From Mycobacterium gordonae (lineage in GTDB: Bacteria; Actinomycetota; Actinomycetes; Mycobacteriales; Mycobacteriaceae): 62,676 nt of DNA. Both the position numbers and the translations under genes were made by a program. The stretch spans positions 1-62,676 of the forward strand of contig NZ_LQOY01000053.1 of the NCBI RefSeq assembly GCF_002101675.1, written 5' to 3'. Each line of letters opens with the position of its first letter. Positions within the stretch are counted from its first letter, which is position 1. The notes below the pieces were generated by a model that was not told the DNA's origin, made no database searches, and saw only the letters and a list, made by a program, of their open reading frames with translations. Positions 1 through 9,809 of this stretch are shown here, in pieces.

Positions 1-129
1 CCGGCGGATGCGGGTAACCACTTGGCATTGCAACTCCTAAGATCCATGTTGTTGCAATGACCGTATGAATTTGCCGCTCGAAAACCGCCATGACTACACG
101 TTGGGCGAGCCTCAGCCACGTCAGCGAAA

Positions 130-3100
130 CTATCCCACCTCGATCGTGCTGCCGGGCCGCAGCCGATGAATCCGGCCCCGGCACTCGACGTCGATGGGAC
201 CCGCGCCGCCGGATTCCGCGGTCAGGGTCGCGCTGCGCCCGCTGAGTTGCAGGTGCAGGCGGTGACCCCGGTACACGAACGGAAACTCGATGGGGCCCAG
301 GCCGTCCGGCCATTGCGGGCTCAGGATCAGCCGGTCGTCGCGCGTTTCGAGCCCGGTGAAGCATCGCTGCAGCAGATCCACGCTGCCTGCCATGGCCGCA
401 AGGTGGATCCCTTCGGCCGTGGTGCCACCCTGGATGTCGGTGATGTCGGAATCGAGCACCTGCTGGAAGTACTCCAGGGCATTGGCGCGGTGGGCGCGGG
501 CCAGCACCCAAGAGTGCACCACGGCGCTCAGTGTCGACCCGTCGGAAGTCCGCGCCAGGTAGTAGTCGACCGTCTTGGGGATCTGGGCGGGCGCGAAGTG
601 GTAGCCGAGCCTGCCGAACAATCCGAGCAGTTCCTCTGAGGACAGCAGATAGAACAACATGAGCGCATCGGCCTGCTTGGAGGCCTTGTAGTTGTTGACG
701 CTGTCGTTCTCGGCTTCCAGGATGCGGTCGAGTCGCTGGATGTTGTCGTAACGCTGCCGATATCCGTCCCAATCAAGTTCGGCCAGTTCGGCATAACCTT
801 CGAACTGGCTGATCACGCCGTCGTGGAACGGCACGAACATGCGGCGGCTCACGTGGTCCCAGCGCTCCCGCTCCTGGGTGGTCAGCCCGAGCTTGGCGAC
901 GAGCTCGAGGCGGTCGCGCAGCGGCAGCAGATCCAGCGCCTCCATCGCGCGCAGGATGACCCACACCGCCATCACGTTGGTGTATGCGTTGTTGTCGATC
1001 CCGTCGTATTCGCGGCCCGGGTAACCGGAGTGGAACTCGTCGGGGCCGATGATTCCGCGGATGGTGTAGCGGCCGAGGCCGGCGTCGAAGTTGGCCAGGC
1101 CCACCCAGAATCGCGCGATCTCGACCAGCATCTCGGCGCCGTAGTCCACCAGGAACTGGCGGTCGCCGCTGACCTGGTAGTTCTGCCAGGTGTTGTAGGC
1201 CACGGCCAGCCCGACGTGGTGTGCCCGCGCACTGGCGTCGGGAAGCCAGCGTCCCGACTGGGGATTGAGATGGACTTCCTGGCTCACTTCCCGTCCGTCG
1301 CTGCCCGACTGCCACGGAAACATGGCGCCCAGGTGGCCCGCGCGGCGCGCCGCGCGGCGGGCTTCCGGCAGGCGCCGATACCGGTACAACAGCAAGGACC
1401 GGGACACGTTCGACATGCGCAGGCTCAGCACCGGGGAGATGAACAACGAGTCCCAGAACACGTGTCCGCGATAGGCCTCGCCGTGCAGTCCCCGGGCCGG
1501 GACTCCGGCGTCGAGTTCGGCGGTGTGCGGTGAAATGGTCTGCAGCACATGGACCAGATGCAGTCGCAAGATGCGCAGGGCGTCGTCCCCGTCGGTAAGC
1601 CCGATGTTGCACTGCTCCCACAGCCGTGCCCATGCCCGGGTGTGTGACTGGTGCAGGTCGGCGTAGCGGCCGGCGGCGTCGAGACTTTCGGCCGCGGCGG
1701 CAGCCGGCTCGGCGATGGCGGCGTCGCGGCCGGTGAAAATGGTCGTGATCTTCTCCAGCGTCACCGGCCGACCGGCGGACACCGCGACCGCGATGTGGTG
1801 ACCGGCGCGGTTGTGTTCGCGGATCAGGGTGTGTTGCGCATCGGCCAGGGTCAGTGCGTCGCTGCCGTCCCACACGGTGCTGCGGGTGGCCAGCGCGATC
1901 GCGATGCGTGACTGCGATGTTTCGGTGCGCAGGACCACACTGTTGGGCACGATTTCGTCGATCGCCGACTCGCTGAGGTGCGCACTGGACAGCGGGTTGT
2001 AGCGTTCGACCATGGTGTTGCGCACGGTCGCGTCCAGCACTGACTCGAATTCTATTGTGCCGGACCAGTTCTCGGCCTCGACCACGGTCTTCATCGCCAG
2101 CAGGTGCGGATCGTGCATCGATGCGAAGCGCTGCTGGTCCAGCGTGGTGATCCGGCCGGCAGCGTCGGTGAACCGGACCCGTCGGGACAGCGTGGCATGG
2201 CGCAGGTCGAATGTCTGTCGGTAGCTGAGTATCTCGGCCTGGTCGATGTGGAACCAGGGCCCACCGTCGATGCGGAACGTCAACGACAGCCAGTTGGGCA
2301 GGTTGACCAGGCTCTCGTTCTCGATGGTCCGGCCCGCAATCTGGTCGGCGAGAATGTTGTAGACGCCGGTTCCGTAGGTCCCGGGGTAGTGGTGCTGGGA
2401 CGCGGTCGCTTCGGCAGCGCAGCCGCGAGTGGCGACGTAGCCGTTACCTACGGTGCACAGCGTTTCGCGCAGCCGCTCGGTCGCCGGGTCGTAGTGGTCG
2501 TAGACGAGTTCCCACGCATCGCTGGGGGCCGCCGCCTCGTCCCTCAGGTCATCGGCCAGTCGCTGCAGGAATTGAGTTACGGCGGAGGGGCTTTCGAGGC
2601 TGAAGGTGGCGGCCGACGGCCGGTCGCCACCCTCGAGGTGGCGGACCGCGATCCCCACGCCGTCGAAGCGGATCGCGTCGAACCCGTCCTCGTCGCTGAT
2701 GTCGTCGCCGATGAAGATCGGCAGTGTCGTGGTCGAGGACGAATTCTGTTCAGTCGCGAGGTGTTCCAGAATCCAGTGCAGCGCTTTGCCTTTGTCCCAG
2801 GAGACGTTCGGCCGCAATTCCACCAATTTGCGCCCGGTCGTGACGCGCAGTCCCGCCGAACGTCCGAGCCGGCGCACCGCCGCGATCACCCGGTCGACGG
2901 CCTGGGGGTCGGTGTTGCGGTAATGGACAGCCACCGCATAACGTTTGCGCTCCACAATGGTGCCCGGGATGTCTTTGAGCTCGTCGGCCAAACGGACTGC
3001 GGCACGCACCAATACGCCGACCGATGCGGCGGCGTCGGCGTTCTGGTGCAGCGTGCCGTCGGGCGCGACGAGTTCGAAACCGTGGCTTCCCGCGAACCAC

Positions 3101-3819
3101 AACCCGTCGACGTCGATTCTGGCGCGCAGGTCGGCCAGGTCGCGGCCGCTGATCACCGCGACCGGGCAGTGCGGGGTAAGCGCCCGCAACGCGTCGGCGG
3201 CCCCGGGTACCAACGCCGCTGTCTCGGGCTGACCGACGATGTCGGCCATGGTGCCGTCGAAGTCGACGAACACCACCGGTTGCCGAGCGGTGACGAGTTC
3301 CTTGAGTTGGCTGTAGACCTGCAGCGCGTCGGTGATCGCCGAGATTGCGGAGTCGACATTGCGCACCGAGATCTCGGCCAGATCGGCGATGACGGCGTCG
3401 GCTCCGTGCGACGTGAGCTCCTCGCTGCCGTGGTCGAGTGCGATCACCAGGCTGAATCCGGCAGCACAGGCGTCCTCGACCCCGGCTGGATCGTGCTCGA
3501 TCACCGCACACCGGTCGGGGCGAACTTTCAACCGGCCCGCCGTTCGGATCAGCACCGACGAATCGTGCTCGTCGGCGAACTCGACCGCGTCGACGTCGGC
3601 GAGTTCGTCGATGAGGCCCCCCGACAGCTGAGCGCCCTCACGAGTGCCCGAGTAGACAGCCGTGCCGATACCCGCCTCCCGCAGCCGGCGCAGCAATGGC
3701 CCGGTGGACTCGGAGGCGCGGAAGCCGCCCGAAGCCGCCGCCGAGAGTACCCCGTCCAGGTTCAGGATCACTGCGTCGTGGTAACGCCGGTCGATGGTGG
3801 CGGGCCAGTCGGTCACCAT
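130..3819 (-). CDS. otsB1: Trehalose-6-phosphate phosphatase / glycoside hydrolase family 65 fusion (OtsB1-like)
   Basis: This three-part cytosolic protein handles trehalose. Counted from the longest frame (ATG at 3888, 1252 aa), residues 40-190 form a HAD-like fold. Residues 200-445 form a trehalose-phosphatase HAD domain with an intact DFDGT nucleophile motif near 209. Residues 470-1252 form a GH65 phosphorylase-type barrel with FWDS, the acid motif GPDEFH near 950, NNAYTN, and the phosphate-site motif KQAD. In the first HAD domain the motif reads NLDGVL, so the nucleophilic Asp is Asn and that domain is probably inactive. I prefer the ATG at 3819 (1229 aa), because a DosR-like box lies directly against the 3888 ATG. 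Homology to the M. tuberculosis protein, from memory, begins slightly upstream of 3819, so the start is uncertain. The gene diverges from the USP operon. Confidence 0.85.
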   Translation of the reverse strand: MVTDWPATIDRRYHDAVILNLDGVLSAAASGGFRASESTGPLLRRLREAGIGTAVYSGTREGAQLSGGLIDELADVDAVEFADEHDSSVLIRTAGRLKVRPDRCAVIEHDPAGVEDACAAGFSLVIALDHGSEELTSHGADAVIADLAEISVRNVDSAISAITDALQVYSQLKELVTARQPVVFVDFDGTMADIVGQPETAALVPGAADALRALTPHCPVAVISGRDLADLRARIDVDGLWFAGSHGFELVAPDGTLHQNADAAASVGVLVRAAVRLADELKDIPGTIVERKRYAVAVHYRNTDPQAVDRVIAAVRRLGRSAGLRVTTGRKLVELRPNVSWDKGKALHWILEHLATEQNSSSTTTLPIFIGDDISDEDGFDAIRFDGVGIAVRHLEGGDRPSAATFSLESPSAVTQFLQRLADDLRDEAAAPSDAWELVYDHYDPATERLRETLCTVGNGYVATRGCAAEATASQHHYPGTYGTGVYNILADQIAGRTIENESLVNLPNWLSLTFRIDGGPWFHIDQAEILSYRQTFDLRHATLSRRVRFTDAAGRITTLDQQRFASMHDPHLLAMKTVVEAENWSGTIEFESVLDATVRNTMVERYNPLSSAHLSESAIDEIVPNSVVLRTETSQSRIAIALATRSTVWDGSDALTLADAQHTLIREHNRAGHHIAVAVSAGRPVTLEKITTIFTGRDAAIAEPAAAAAESLDAAGRYADLHQSHTRAWARLWEQCNIGLTDGDDALRILRLHLVHVLQTISPHTAELDAGVPARGLHGEAYRGHVFWDSLFISPVLSLRMSNVSRSLLLYRYRRLPEARRAARRAGHLGAMFPWQSGSDGREVSQEVHLNPQSGRWLPDASARAHHVGLAVAYNTWQNYQVSGDRQFLVDYGAEMLVEIARFWVGLANFDAGLGRYTIRGIIGPDEFHSGYPGREYDGIDNNAYTNVMAVWVILRAMEALDLLPLRDRLELVAKLGLTTQERERWDHVSRRMFVPFHDGVISQFEGYAELAELDWDGYRQRYDNIQRLDRILEAENDSVNNYKASKQADALMLFYLLSSEELLGLFGRLGYHFAPAQIPKTVDYYLARTSDGSTLSAVVHSWVLARAHRANALEYFQQVLDSDITDIQGGTTAEGIHLAAMAGSVDLLQRCFTGLETRDDRLILSPQWPDGLGPIEFPFVYRGHRLHLQLSGRSATLTAESGGAGPIDVECRGRIHRLRPGSTIEVG

Positions 3820-3888
3820 GGTGACGATGCCACAGTGCGAGCCCCGATTGGCCGCCGCGAAGGCAATGAAGGTCGCACGTCCCTGCAC

Positions 3889-3908
3889 TTGGTGACTTAA
3901 GCCCCACG
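3889..3908. promoter_or_regulatory. DosR-like box between otsB1 and the USP operon
   Basis: TTGGTGACTTAAGCCCCACG matches the dormancy-regulator consensus (TTSGGGACTWWAGTCCCSAA, from memory) at 15 of 20 positions, including the whole GACTTAAG core. It lies between two divergent genes whose M. tuberculosis homologues are DosR-controlled. Being palindromic, it could serve both. Function is inferred. Confidence 0.7.
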
Positions 3909-3918
3909 ACCCAGCTCA

Positions 3919-3940
3919 GTTCGGGCAATAGCGTTTTCGG
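3919..3940 (+). promoter_or_regulatory. Conserved promoter/leader element of the first USP gene
   Basis: The core GCAATAGCGTTTTCG begins 10 nt after the DosR-like box and is repeated, with 20 of 22 positions identical, before the second USP gene at 10742-10763. TAGCGT inside it could be the -10 hexamer. A purine-rich ribosome site (GGAGGGAGAA) follows before the ATG at 3959. Confidence 0.6.
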
Positions 3941-3958
3941 TAACGGAGGGAGAACAGA

Positions 3959-4861
3959 ATGGACGCGCTGGCGGACCGCCACGGCATCGTCGTAGGGGTC
4001 GACGGATCCGAACCATCCAACGCCGCGGTGGTGTGGGCGGCGCATGAGGCCGCGATGCGCCACGTCCCGCTGACGCTGATCCACATGGTGAGCGCCGCCG
4101 TCCCGATGTACCCGGAGATGCCGCTGTCGATGGGCATGGGGATATGGCGCGACGAGGACGGCCGCCGGGTGCTCCAGCACGCGGCCAAGGTGGCCGAAGA
4201 CGTCATCGGTGCAGCACGCCCGGTCCCCATCGCCACCGAAATGAAATGCTCGCCGCCGGTTCCCACACTCGTGCAGCTCTCCGAGAACGCGGACATGCTG
4301 GTCGTGGGCAGCCACGGACGTTCGGCGGTGGGTCGCGGACTGCTGGGCTCGGTGAGTTCGGGATTGATCCGGCGCGCGAACTGCCCGGTCGCGGTGATCC
4401 GCGACGAAGCCACCCATCCGGGGGCTCCGGTCGTCGTCGGGATCGACGGATCGCCGGCGTCCGAGCTCGCTACGGCCCTCGCGTTCGAGGAGGCTTCCCG
4501 ACGCGGGGCCGAGCTGAAAGCGGTGCACGCGTGGAGCGATATCGAAGCGGTCGAACTGCCGGGCCTGGACTGGACCATCTTCAAAGAGGACGCCGACCGC
4601 ATTCTGGCCGAGCGCCTGGCTGGTTGGCAGGAACAGTATCCCGATGTGACGGTGCGGCGCGTGGTGGTCTGCGACCGGCCCGCCCGCCAGCTCATCGAGC
4701 AAGCGCAATCCGCCCAGCTGGTGGTGGTGGGTAGCCACGGCCGGGGTACGGTCGGCGCGATGCTGCTCGGGTCGGTCAGCAACGCGGTTGTCCACTCCAC
4801 CCGAACGCCGGTGATCGTCGCGCGGCCGGTGGTGCCTCACTCGCGGCGATCGGCAGTCTGA
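3959..4861 (+). CDS. Tandem-domain universal stress protein
   Basis: This 300-aa cytosolic protein has two USP (UspA-fold) domains, at about residues 8-145 and 155-290. Each carries an ATP-binding signature of the G-2x-G-9x-G(S/T) type: GSHGRSAVGRGLLGS in the first half and GSHGRGTVGAMLLGS in the second. Both domains start with a VVGVDGS or VVGIDGS strand carrying the conserved Asp. It resembles the Rv2005c family of hypoxia-induced stress proteins. The start ATG follows GGAGGGAGAACAG. It is the first gene of a run continuing to ppsA, with a DosR-like box upstream. It is paralogous to the gene at 10789-11664. Confidence 0.93.
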   Translation: MDALADRHGIVVGVDGSEPSNAAVVWAAHEAAMRHVPLTLIHMVSAAVPMYPEMPLSMGMGIWRDEDGRRVLQHAAKVAEDVIGAARPVPIATEMKCSPPVPTLVQLSENADMLVVGSHGRSAVGRGLLGSVSSGLIRRANCPVAVIRDEATHPGAPVVVGIDGSPASELATALAFEEASRRGAELKAVHAWSDIEAVELPGLDWTIFKEDADRILAERLAGWQEQYPDVTVRRVVVCDRPARQLIEQAQSAQLVVVGSHGRGTVGAMLLGSVSNAVVHSTRTPVIVARPVVPHSRRSAV

Positions 4862-4865
4862 AGTC

Positions 4866-6401
4866 ATGGAGTTTGCCATCGCCGCCGAACGGTCAGCCGA
4901 TGCAATGACGGTCCCTTTCCTGGATGTGCGGGAAACGCACACCGGCGTGGTGGTGCTGGCCGGTGATCGCGCGTACAAGGCGAAAAAGCCGGTGCTCACC
5001 GACTTCGTCGACTTCCGCACCACCGGGCAGCGCGAACATGCCTGCCGGCGGGAAGTCGAGTTGAACCGTCGACTGTCGCCGCAGGCCTACCTCGGGGTGG
5101 CGTATCTGTCGGACCCGACCGGAGGCGCCGACGAACCGATCGTGGTCATGCGCCGGTACCGCGACCGGGACCGCCTGGCATTCCTGGTCCGCCACGGCGA
5201 CTCTGGCGCGTCCCCGGAGAGTCTGCTGGACGCGGTTGCGTCCGTGCTGGCGGAGTTTCACGGGCGAGCCGAGCGCAGCCCATTGATCAGCGCCCAGGGT
5301 GAGAAGGCCGCGGTGGAGGGCCGCTGGCGCGCCAACCTGAAGGAACTGCACCAGTTCACCGACATTCCCGGAGTGTCGCAGGAGTCCGTCAGCCGCATCG
5401 AGCACCTTGTGGTTGAATACGTCTCGGGTCGTGGCCGGCTGTTCGCGTGGCGCATCGACGAGGACAGCATCCTCGACGGCCACGGTGATCTGCTCGCCGA
5501 CGACATCTTCTTCGTCGACGGCCACCCGGTGCTGCTGGACTGCCTGGAGTTCGACGACCAGCTGCGGCACCTCGACTGCATCGACGACGCCGCCTTCCTT
5601 GCCATGGATCTGGAGTTCCTGGGCCGCAAAGATCTCGGCGACTACTTCCTGGCCCGGTACACCGCGCTGGCCGGCGACGGGGCGCCGCGCTCGCTGCGGG
5701 ACTTCTACATCGCCTACCGGGCGGTGGTCCGGGCCAAGGTCGATTGTGTCCGATTTCTGCAGGGCAAGCCGGAATCGGCCGAGAATGCGGCCCGGCACCT
5801 CGCCATGGCGGTCGAGCACCTGGCCGCCGGAGCCGTTCGGCTGGCACTCATCGGGGGAAATCCCGGCAGCGGCAAGTCGACCGTGGCCCGCGAACTCGCC
5901 GAACAGTTTGGCGCGCAGGTCATTTCCACCGACGACGTGCGACGGGAGCTACGGGACTCGGGCGCCATCTCCGGGAGCCCGGGAGTTCTGGACTCCGGTC
6001 TGTATAGCCCAGACAATGTCGCCGCCGTCTACGAGACCGTGCTGCACCGGGCGCGCGTTCTGTTGGGTGAAGGCCAGTCGGTGATCCTCGACGGAACTTG
6101 GCAAGACCCGGACCTGCGCGCACAGGCCCGGCGGATGGCTGGTGAAACCCATTCGCGCACAGTGGAAATCGTCTGCGAAGTGCCGGTGCAGACAACGGCC
6201 GGCCGAATCCAGCACCGCGCGGCGGGAAACTCCGATGCCACACCCGACATCGCCGCGGCACTGGCCGCCCGCCGCGGCGCCTGGGAATCGGCCTACCGGA
6301 TGGACACCTCCCAGCCGCTGGAATCTTCGGTGGCCCAGGCATGTGACGCCTGGCGCCACGCGACCGACGTCAATCTTCCGCACCGAAAGGAACACCCATG
6401 A
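4866..6401 (+). CDS. Aminoglycoside-phosphotransferase-like / AAA (P-loop) kinase fusion, Rv2004c-like
   Basis: This is a 511-aa two-domain protein. The N-terminal half (about 1-325) looks like an APH/choline-kinase-type fold, with DGHGDLLADDIFF as the catalytic loop (GHGDL in place of HxDxxxxN) and DCLEFDD as the metal loop. The C-terminal part (about 330-500) is a P-loop kinase with Walker A GGNPGSGKST and a zeta-toxin/gluconate-kinase style layout (STDDVRREL, ILDGTWQD). The substrate is unknown. It starts 4 nt after the USP stop and overlaps ppsA by ATGA, so the three genes are one operon. From memory it matches the DosR-regulon protein Rv2004c in length and architecture. Confidence 0.85.
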   Translation: MEFAIAAERSADAMTVPFLDVRETHTGVVVLAGDRAYKAKKPVLTDFVDFRTTGQREHACRREVELNRRLSPQAYLGVAYLSDPTGGADEPIVVMRRYRDRDRLAFLVRHGDSGASPESLLDAVASVLAEFHGRAERSPLISAQGEKAAVEGRWRANLKELHQFTDIPGVSQESVSRIEHLVVEYVSGRGRLFAWRIDEDSILDGHGDLLADDIFFVDGHPVLLDCLEFDDQLRHLDCIDDAAFLAMDLEFLGRKDLGDYFLARYTALAGDGAPRSLRDFYIAYRAVVRAKVDCVRFLQGKPESAENAARHLAMAVEHLAAGAVRLALIGGNPGSGKSTVARELAEQFGAQVISTDDVRRELRDSGAISGSPGVLDSGLYSPDNVAAVYETVLHRARVLLGEGQSVILDGTWQDPDLRAQARRMAGETHSRTVEIVCEVPVQTTAGRIQHRAAGNSDATPDIAAALAARRGAWESAYRMDTSQPLESSVAQACDAWRHATDVNLPHRKEHP

Positions 6402-8677
6402 CCACGAACAACAGCTATGTCGCAGACATCTCGGCTTTGCGTCTGACCGACGCCGAGGAGGCCGGCGGTAAGGGCGCCAACATGGGTGAGTTGGTGGCCG
6501 CGGGCCTGCCGGTTCCGCCCGGCTTCGTCTTGCTGCGCGGCGGCTACCAGGCGGCGATGCGCGCCGGCGGCGTGGCCGCCGAACTGGCGGCGCTGCACCG
6601 CGAGGCGCTGTCGGAGGTCGACAACAGCGCCCGACTGGGTGAACTGTGCCAACGGATGCAAGCACTGGTGAGCAAAGCGGGGGTCAGCGACGACGTCCGG
6701 GCGCAAGCCCTCGAATCCTATGCCAAGCTGGGATCGAATTGCGTTGTGGCGGTGCGCTCGTCGGCTACCGGCGAGGACGGTGCCGATGCTTCCTTCGCGG
6801 GCATGAACCGCACCCTGACCAACATCGCCGGTGGCGAGGACCTGATCGATGCAGTCACCCAGTGCTGGGCTTCGCTGTTCAGCCCGCGCGTGATCACCTA
6901 CCGGGCCAGTCGCGGTTTCACCGCCGACCCCGCCATGGCCGTCGTCGTCCAGCAGATGGTCAATTCCGAGAAGTCCGGCGTCGCGTTCAGTGCCGACCCC
7001 AGTACCGGGGCGCGGGATCACCTCGTCATCGAAGCCGCGCTGGGCCTGGGCGAAGTCGTGGTGTCCGGCAAGGTCCAGCCCGACACCTACGTCGTCGACA
7101 AGAAGACTCTGCAGGTGCGCGACTTCTCGATCGGCTACCAGGCCTTCAAGATCGAACGCGGTGCCGACGGCCACGACGTCATTGTCGAACTGACCCCCGA
7201 GCAGGCCCAGGAGCGTGTGCTCGACGACGACGCGTTGCGGCGGGTCGCCGAACTCGTGGTTGCCACCGAGAACCACCACGGCTGCCCCCAGGATGTCGAA
7301 TGGGCGATCGCCGACGGCAAGACCTGGCTGGTGCAGGCCAGGCCGATCACCATGCTGTACGACGACGAGGTTCCCGAGGAGTCCGGGGAATCCGGTGTGC
7401 TGGTCCGCGGCCTGGCGGCGGCCCCCGGCACGGCGTCCGGAAAGATCCGGGTGCTGCGCACGCCGCAAGAGGGTAGCCGGTTGCAGGACAACGAGATTCT
7501 GGTCGCTCCCATGACCAACCCGGACTGGCTGCCGGCCATCCGCCGGGCGGCGGCACTGGTGACCGAGACCGGCGGCATGACCTGTCACGCGGCCATCGTC
7601 GCGCGCGAACTGCGGGTGCCCTGCGTGGTGGGTGCACGCGACGCGACGACGCTGTTGCACGACGGTCACCTGGTCACCGTCGACGGTGCCCGCGGCACCG
7701 TCACCGCCGGAGCCGCCACCAGCCAGGCGCAGGTGGTGGCGGCGCCGCCGCCGGCCGTGGCCCAGGTCAGCGAAACCACCGGCACCAAGATCTACGTCAA
7801 CCTGGCGATCCCGGACACCGCCGAGGCGGTCGCCGCGCAGGACGTCGACGGCGTCGGCCTGCTCCGGGCCGAATTCCTGCTCACCCAGGCACTTTCCGGG
7901 CGCCACCCGCGCGAGATGATAGCGCGCGGCGAGCAGGCCGACCTGGTGGACGCCGTGGTGGCCTCGATCGGCCGCATCGCCGCAGCGTTCGGCTCCCGGC
8001 CGGTCGTCTACCGCGCCACCGACTTCCGCAGCAACGAATTCCGGGGCCTGAAGGGCGGGGAGGCCTACGAGCCGGTCGAGCACAACCCGATGATCGGCTA
8101 CCGGGGGTGCTACCGGTACGTCCAGGAGCCCGACCTGTTCGCGCTGGAACTGCAGGCGCTGGCCCGGGTGCGGGAGCAGAACCCGAACGTGCACTTGATG
8201 ATTCCGTTTGTCCGGACCCGGTGGGAGCTGGAGTCCTGCCTCGCCCAAGTGGATGCCAGTCCGTTGGGCAAGCAGCGGGGTCTGCACCGGTGGGTGATGG
8301 CCGAAGTGCCCTCGGTGATGTTCTGGCTACCTGAGTACATCGCGATGGGTATCGACGGGGTGTCGATCGGCAGCAACGATCTCACCCAGTTGGTCCTGGG
8401 CGTCGACCGCGACTCCGACATCTGCGCCGAACTATTCGACGAATCCGACGGCGCCGTACTCGATGCGATCGGGCGGATCATCTCCACGGCACGCAAGCAC
8501 GGCATCACCTCGTCGCTGTGTGGCCAGGCGCCCTCCACCAATCCGGCATTCGCCGAGCACCTGGTGCGGATGGGGATCACCTCGGTGTCGGTCAACCCGG
8601 ACGCGGTGACGGCCACCCGGCGCACGGTCGCGGCCGCCGAACGCCGGCTGTTGCTGGAATCGGTGCGCGGGACGTAA
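6398..8677 (+). CDS. ppsA: Phosphoenolpyruvate synthase
   Basis: This 759-aa enzyme would convert pyruvate, ATP and water to PEP, AMP and phosphate, the entry step to gluconeogenesis from pyruvate. Three domains are visible. An ATP-grasp domain (about 15-325) includes GGKGANMGEL, RSSATGED and QDVEWA. A phosphohistidine swivel domain (about 335-430) carries TETGGMTCHAAIVAREL, with the His of TCHA as phosphocarrier. A PEP/pyruvate-binding barrel follows (GVGLLRAEF, then SIGSNDLTQLVLGVDRD and CGQAPS). All signature motifs look intact and the length is normal. It is coupled to the upstream kinase by ATGA. Placement behind a DosR-type promoter suggests a role in non-growing or hypoxic carbon metabolism (inference). 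Confidence 0.93.
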   Translation: MTTNNSYVADISALRLTDAEEAGGKGANMGELVAAGLPVPPGFVLLRGGYQAAMRAGGVAAELAALHREALSEVDNSARLGELCQRMQALVSKAGVSDDVRAQALESYAKLGSNCVVAVRSSATGEDGADASFAGMNRTLTNIAGGEDLIDAVTQCWASLFSPRVITYRASRGFTADPAMAVVVQQMVNSEKSGVAFSADPSTGARDHLVIEAALGLGEVVVSGKVQPDTYVVDKKTLQVRDFSIGYQAFKIERGADGHDVIVELTPEQAQERVLDDDALRRVAELVVATENHHGCPQDVEWAIADGKTWLVQARPITMLYDDEVPEESGESGVLVRGLAAAPGTASGKIRVLRTPQEGSRLQDNEILVAPMTNPDWLPAIRRAAALVTETGGMTCHAAIVARELRVPCVVGARDATTLLHDGHLVTVDGARGTVTAGAATSQAQVVAAPPPAVAQVSETTGTKIYVNLAIPDTAEAVAAQDVDGVGLLRAEFLLTQALSGRHPREMIARGEQADLVDAVVASIGRIAAAFGSRPVVYRATDFRSNEFRGLKGGEAYEPVEHNPMIGYRGCYRYVQEPDLFALELQALARVREQNPNVHLMIPFVRTRWELESCLAQVDASPLGKQRGLHRWVMAEVPSVMFWLPEYIAMGIDGVSIGSNDLTQLVLGVDRDSDICAELFDESDGAVLDAIGRIISTARKHGITSSLCGQAPSTNPAFAEHLVRMGITSVSVNPDAVTATRRTVAAAERRLLLESVRGT

Positions 8678-8705
8678 CCGTTCCGACCGGAAGGGAGCCA
8701 CGTCC

Positions 8706-9809
8706 ATGACACGGCACTGGCTGGTGATGGAGACCGACGGACAGGGTGCCCGGGCGCCCTATGTCGCCCGGGTGGCCGGTGCCGGCCGACACCTTCCCGA
8801 GACTCGTTTGAGCACAGACGAGTTGATGGCCAGCACCCGCCACCACACGCACATCGATCTGGAGAAGCTGACCGGTATCCGCGAGCGCCGGGTGTCCACG
8901 GGCGAGGAAGATTCGTTGTCCCTGGCCACCGCGGCGGCGTTGAGTTGCCTGGCAACCGCGCGACAGGATCCCGCGGACATCGAGGTGGTGATCAGCTGCA
9001 GCATCACCAAATTCCGCGGCGGGCTCACCCAGTGGCTGGAGCCGACGATGAGTGGCGCGGTGGCCCGCAACATCGGGGCGACGGGGGCGCTGACGTTCGA
9101 CGTGTCCAACGCCTGCGCCGGGATGCTCACTGGCGTCACAATTCTGAACAACTGGATCCGCCAGGGCATCGTGCGGCGCGGACTGGTGGTCAGCGGTGAA
9201 TACATCTCTCAGCTCAGCCAGAACGCGGCCAAGCACATCCGCAACATCATGAGCAAGGAGCTGGCCTGCCTGACGCTCGGTGACGCCGGCGCGGCGCTCC
9301 TGCTGGAACGGGCGCCGGCCGGCTCGGCGGGCATCGAACTCGCCGGGTTCACCACGGTCGCCGACTACAGCCGGCTGTGCCTGGCCTATCCGCAGGGGCA
9401 TGACCCGGGGGCGCGGATGTTCACCAATTCCCGGGCGATCCAGAAGGCCGCGATCGCAAATACGCCTCTGCTGTTGCACGAAGTGCTTGACACCGTGGGT
9501 CTTTCGATTCACGACATTGACCATGTGATCACCCACCAGACCTCGGCGCGTGCCATCCGCAAGGGGATGAGGCGCATGGCCGAATCGTTCGGTGACAGCC
9601 CGCAGCACGACGCCGTGATCACGGTCGACCGGTACGGCAATACCGCGTCAACCACCCACACGGTGGCCCTGGTGGAGGAGCTGGAGGCCGGGCGGATCGC
9701 GGCCGGCGAACGGGTGGCACTGCTCGCGCTGGCGTCCGGGCTGGAGATCGGTGTGGTCTTGTTGACCCTGGACGAAGATGTGGTGAGCCGCTATGGGCAC
9801 AGTGATTGA
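8706..9809 (+). CDS. 3-oxoacyl-ACP synthase III (FabH/KAS III-like)
   Basis: This 367-aa thiolase-fold condensing enzyme has the complete KAS III triad: Cys in VSNACAGM (about residue 139), His in ITHQTSA (about 280) and Asn in RYGNTAST (about 310). The GERVALLALASGLEIGVVLL end is typical for the family. The substrate cannot be read from sequence. AAGGGAG precedes the ATG. It overlaps the next gene by 17 nt and lies 28 nt behind ppsA, so it may share the USP transcript. It probably acts as a dimer, perhaps with the degenerate paralogue downstream. Confidence 0.85.
   Translation: MTRHWLVMETDGQGARAPYVARVAGAGRHLPETRLSTDELMASTRHHTHIDLEKLTGIRERRVSTGEEDSLSLATAAALSCLATARQDPADIEVVISCSITKFRGGLTQWLEPTMSGAVARNIGATGALTFDVSNACAGMLTGVTILNNWIRQGIVRRGLVVSGEYISQLSQNAAKHIRNIMSKELACLTLGDAGAALLLERAPAGSAGIELAGFTTVADYSRLCLAYPQGHDPGARMFTNSRAIQKAAIANTPLLLHEVLDTVGLSIHDIDHVITHQTSARAIRKGMRRMAESFGDSPQHDAVITVDRYGNTASTTHTVALVEELEAGRIAAGERVALLALASGLEIGVVLLTLDEDVVSRYGHSD

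Noticed and set aside
1..129. A gene or RNA at the left edge
   Set aside because: No coding frame, hairpin or recognisable motif beyond the otsB1 stop was seen in these 129 nt.
2104..3900. A 598-codon plus-strand open frame opposite otsB1, and similar long frames opposite ppsA and other genes
   Set aside because: They lie antisense to genes with intact family motifs, have Arg/Ala/Gly-biased composition and no family match. High GC content produces such shadows.
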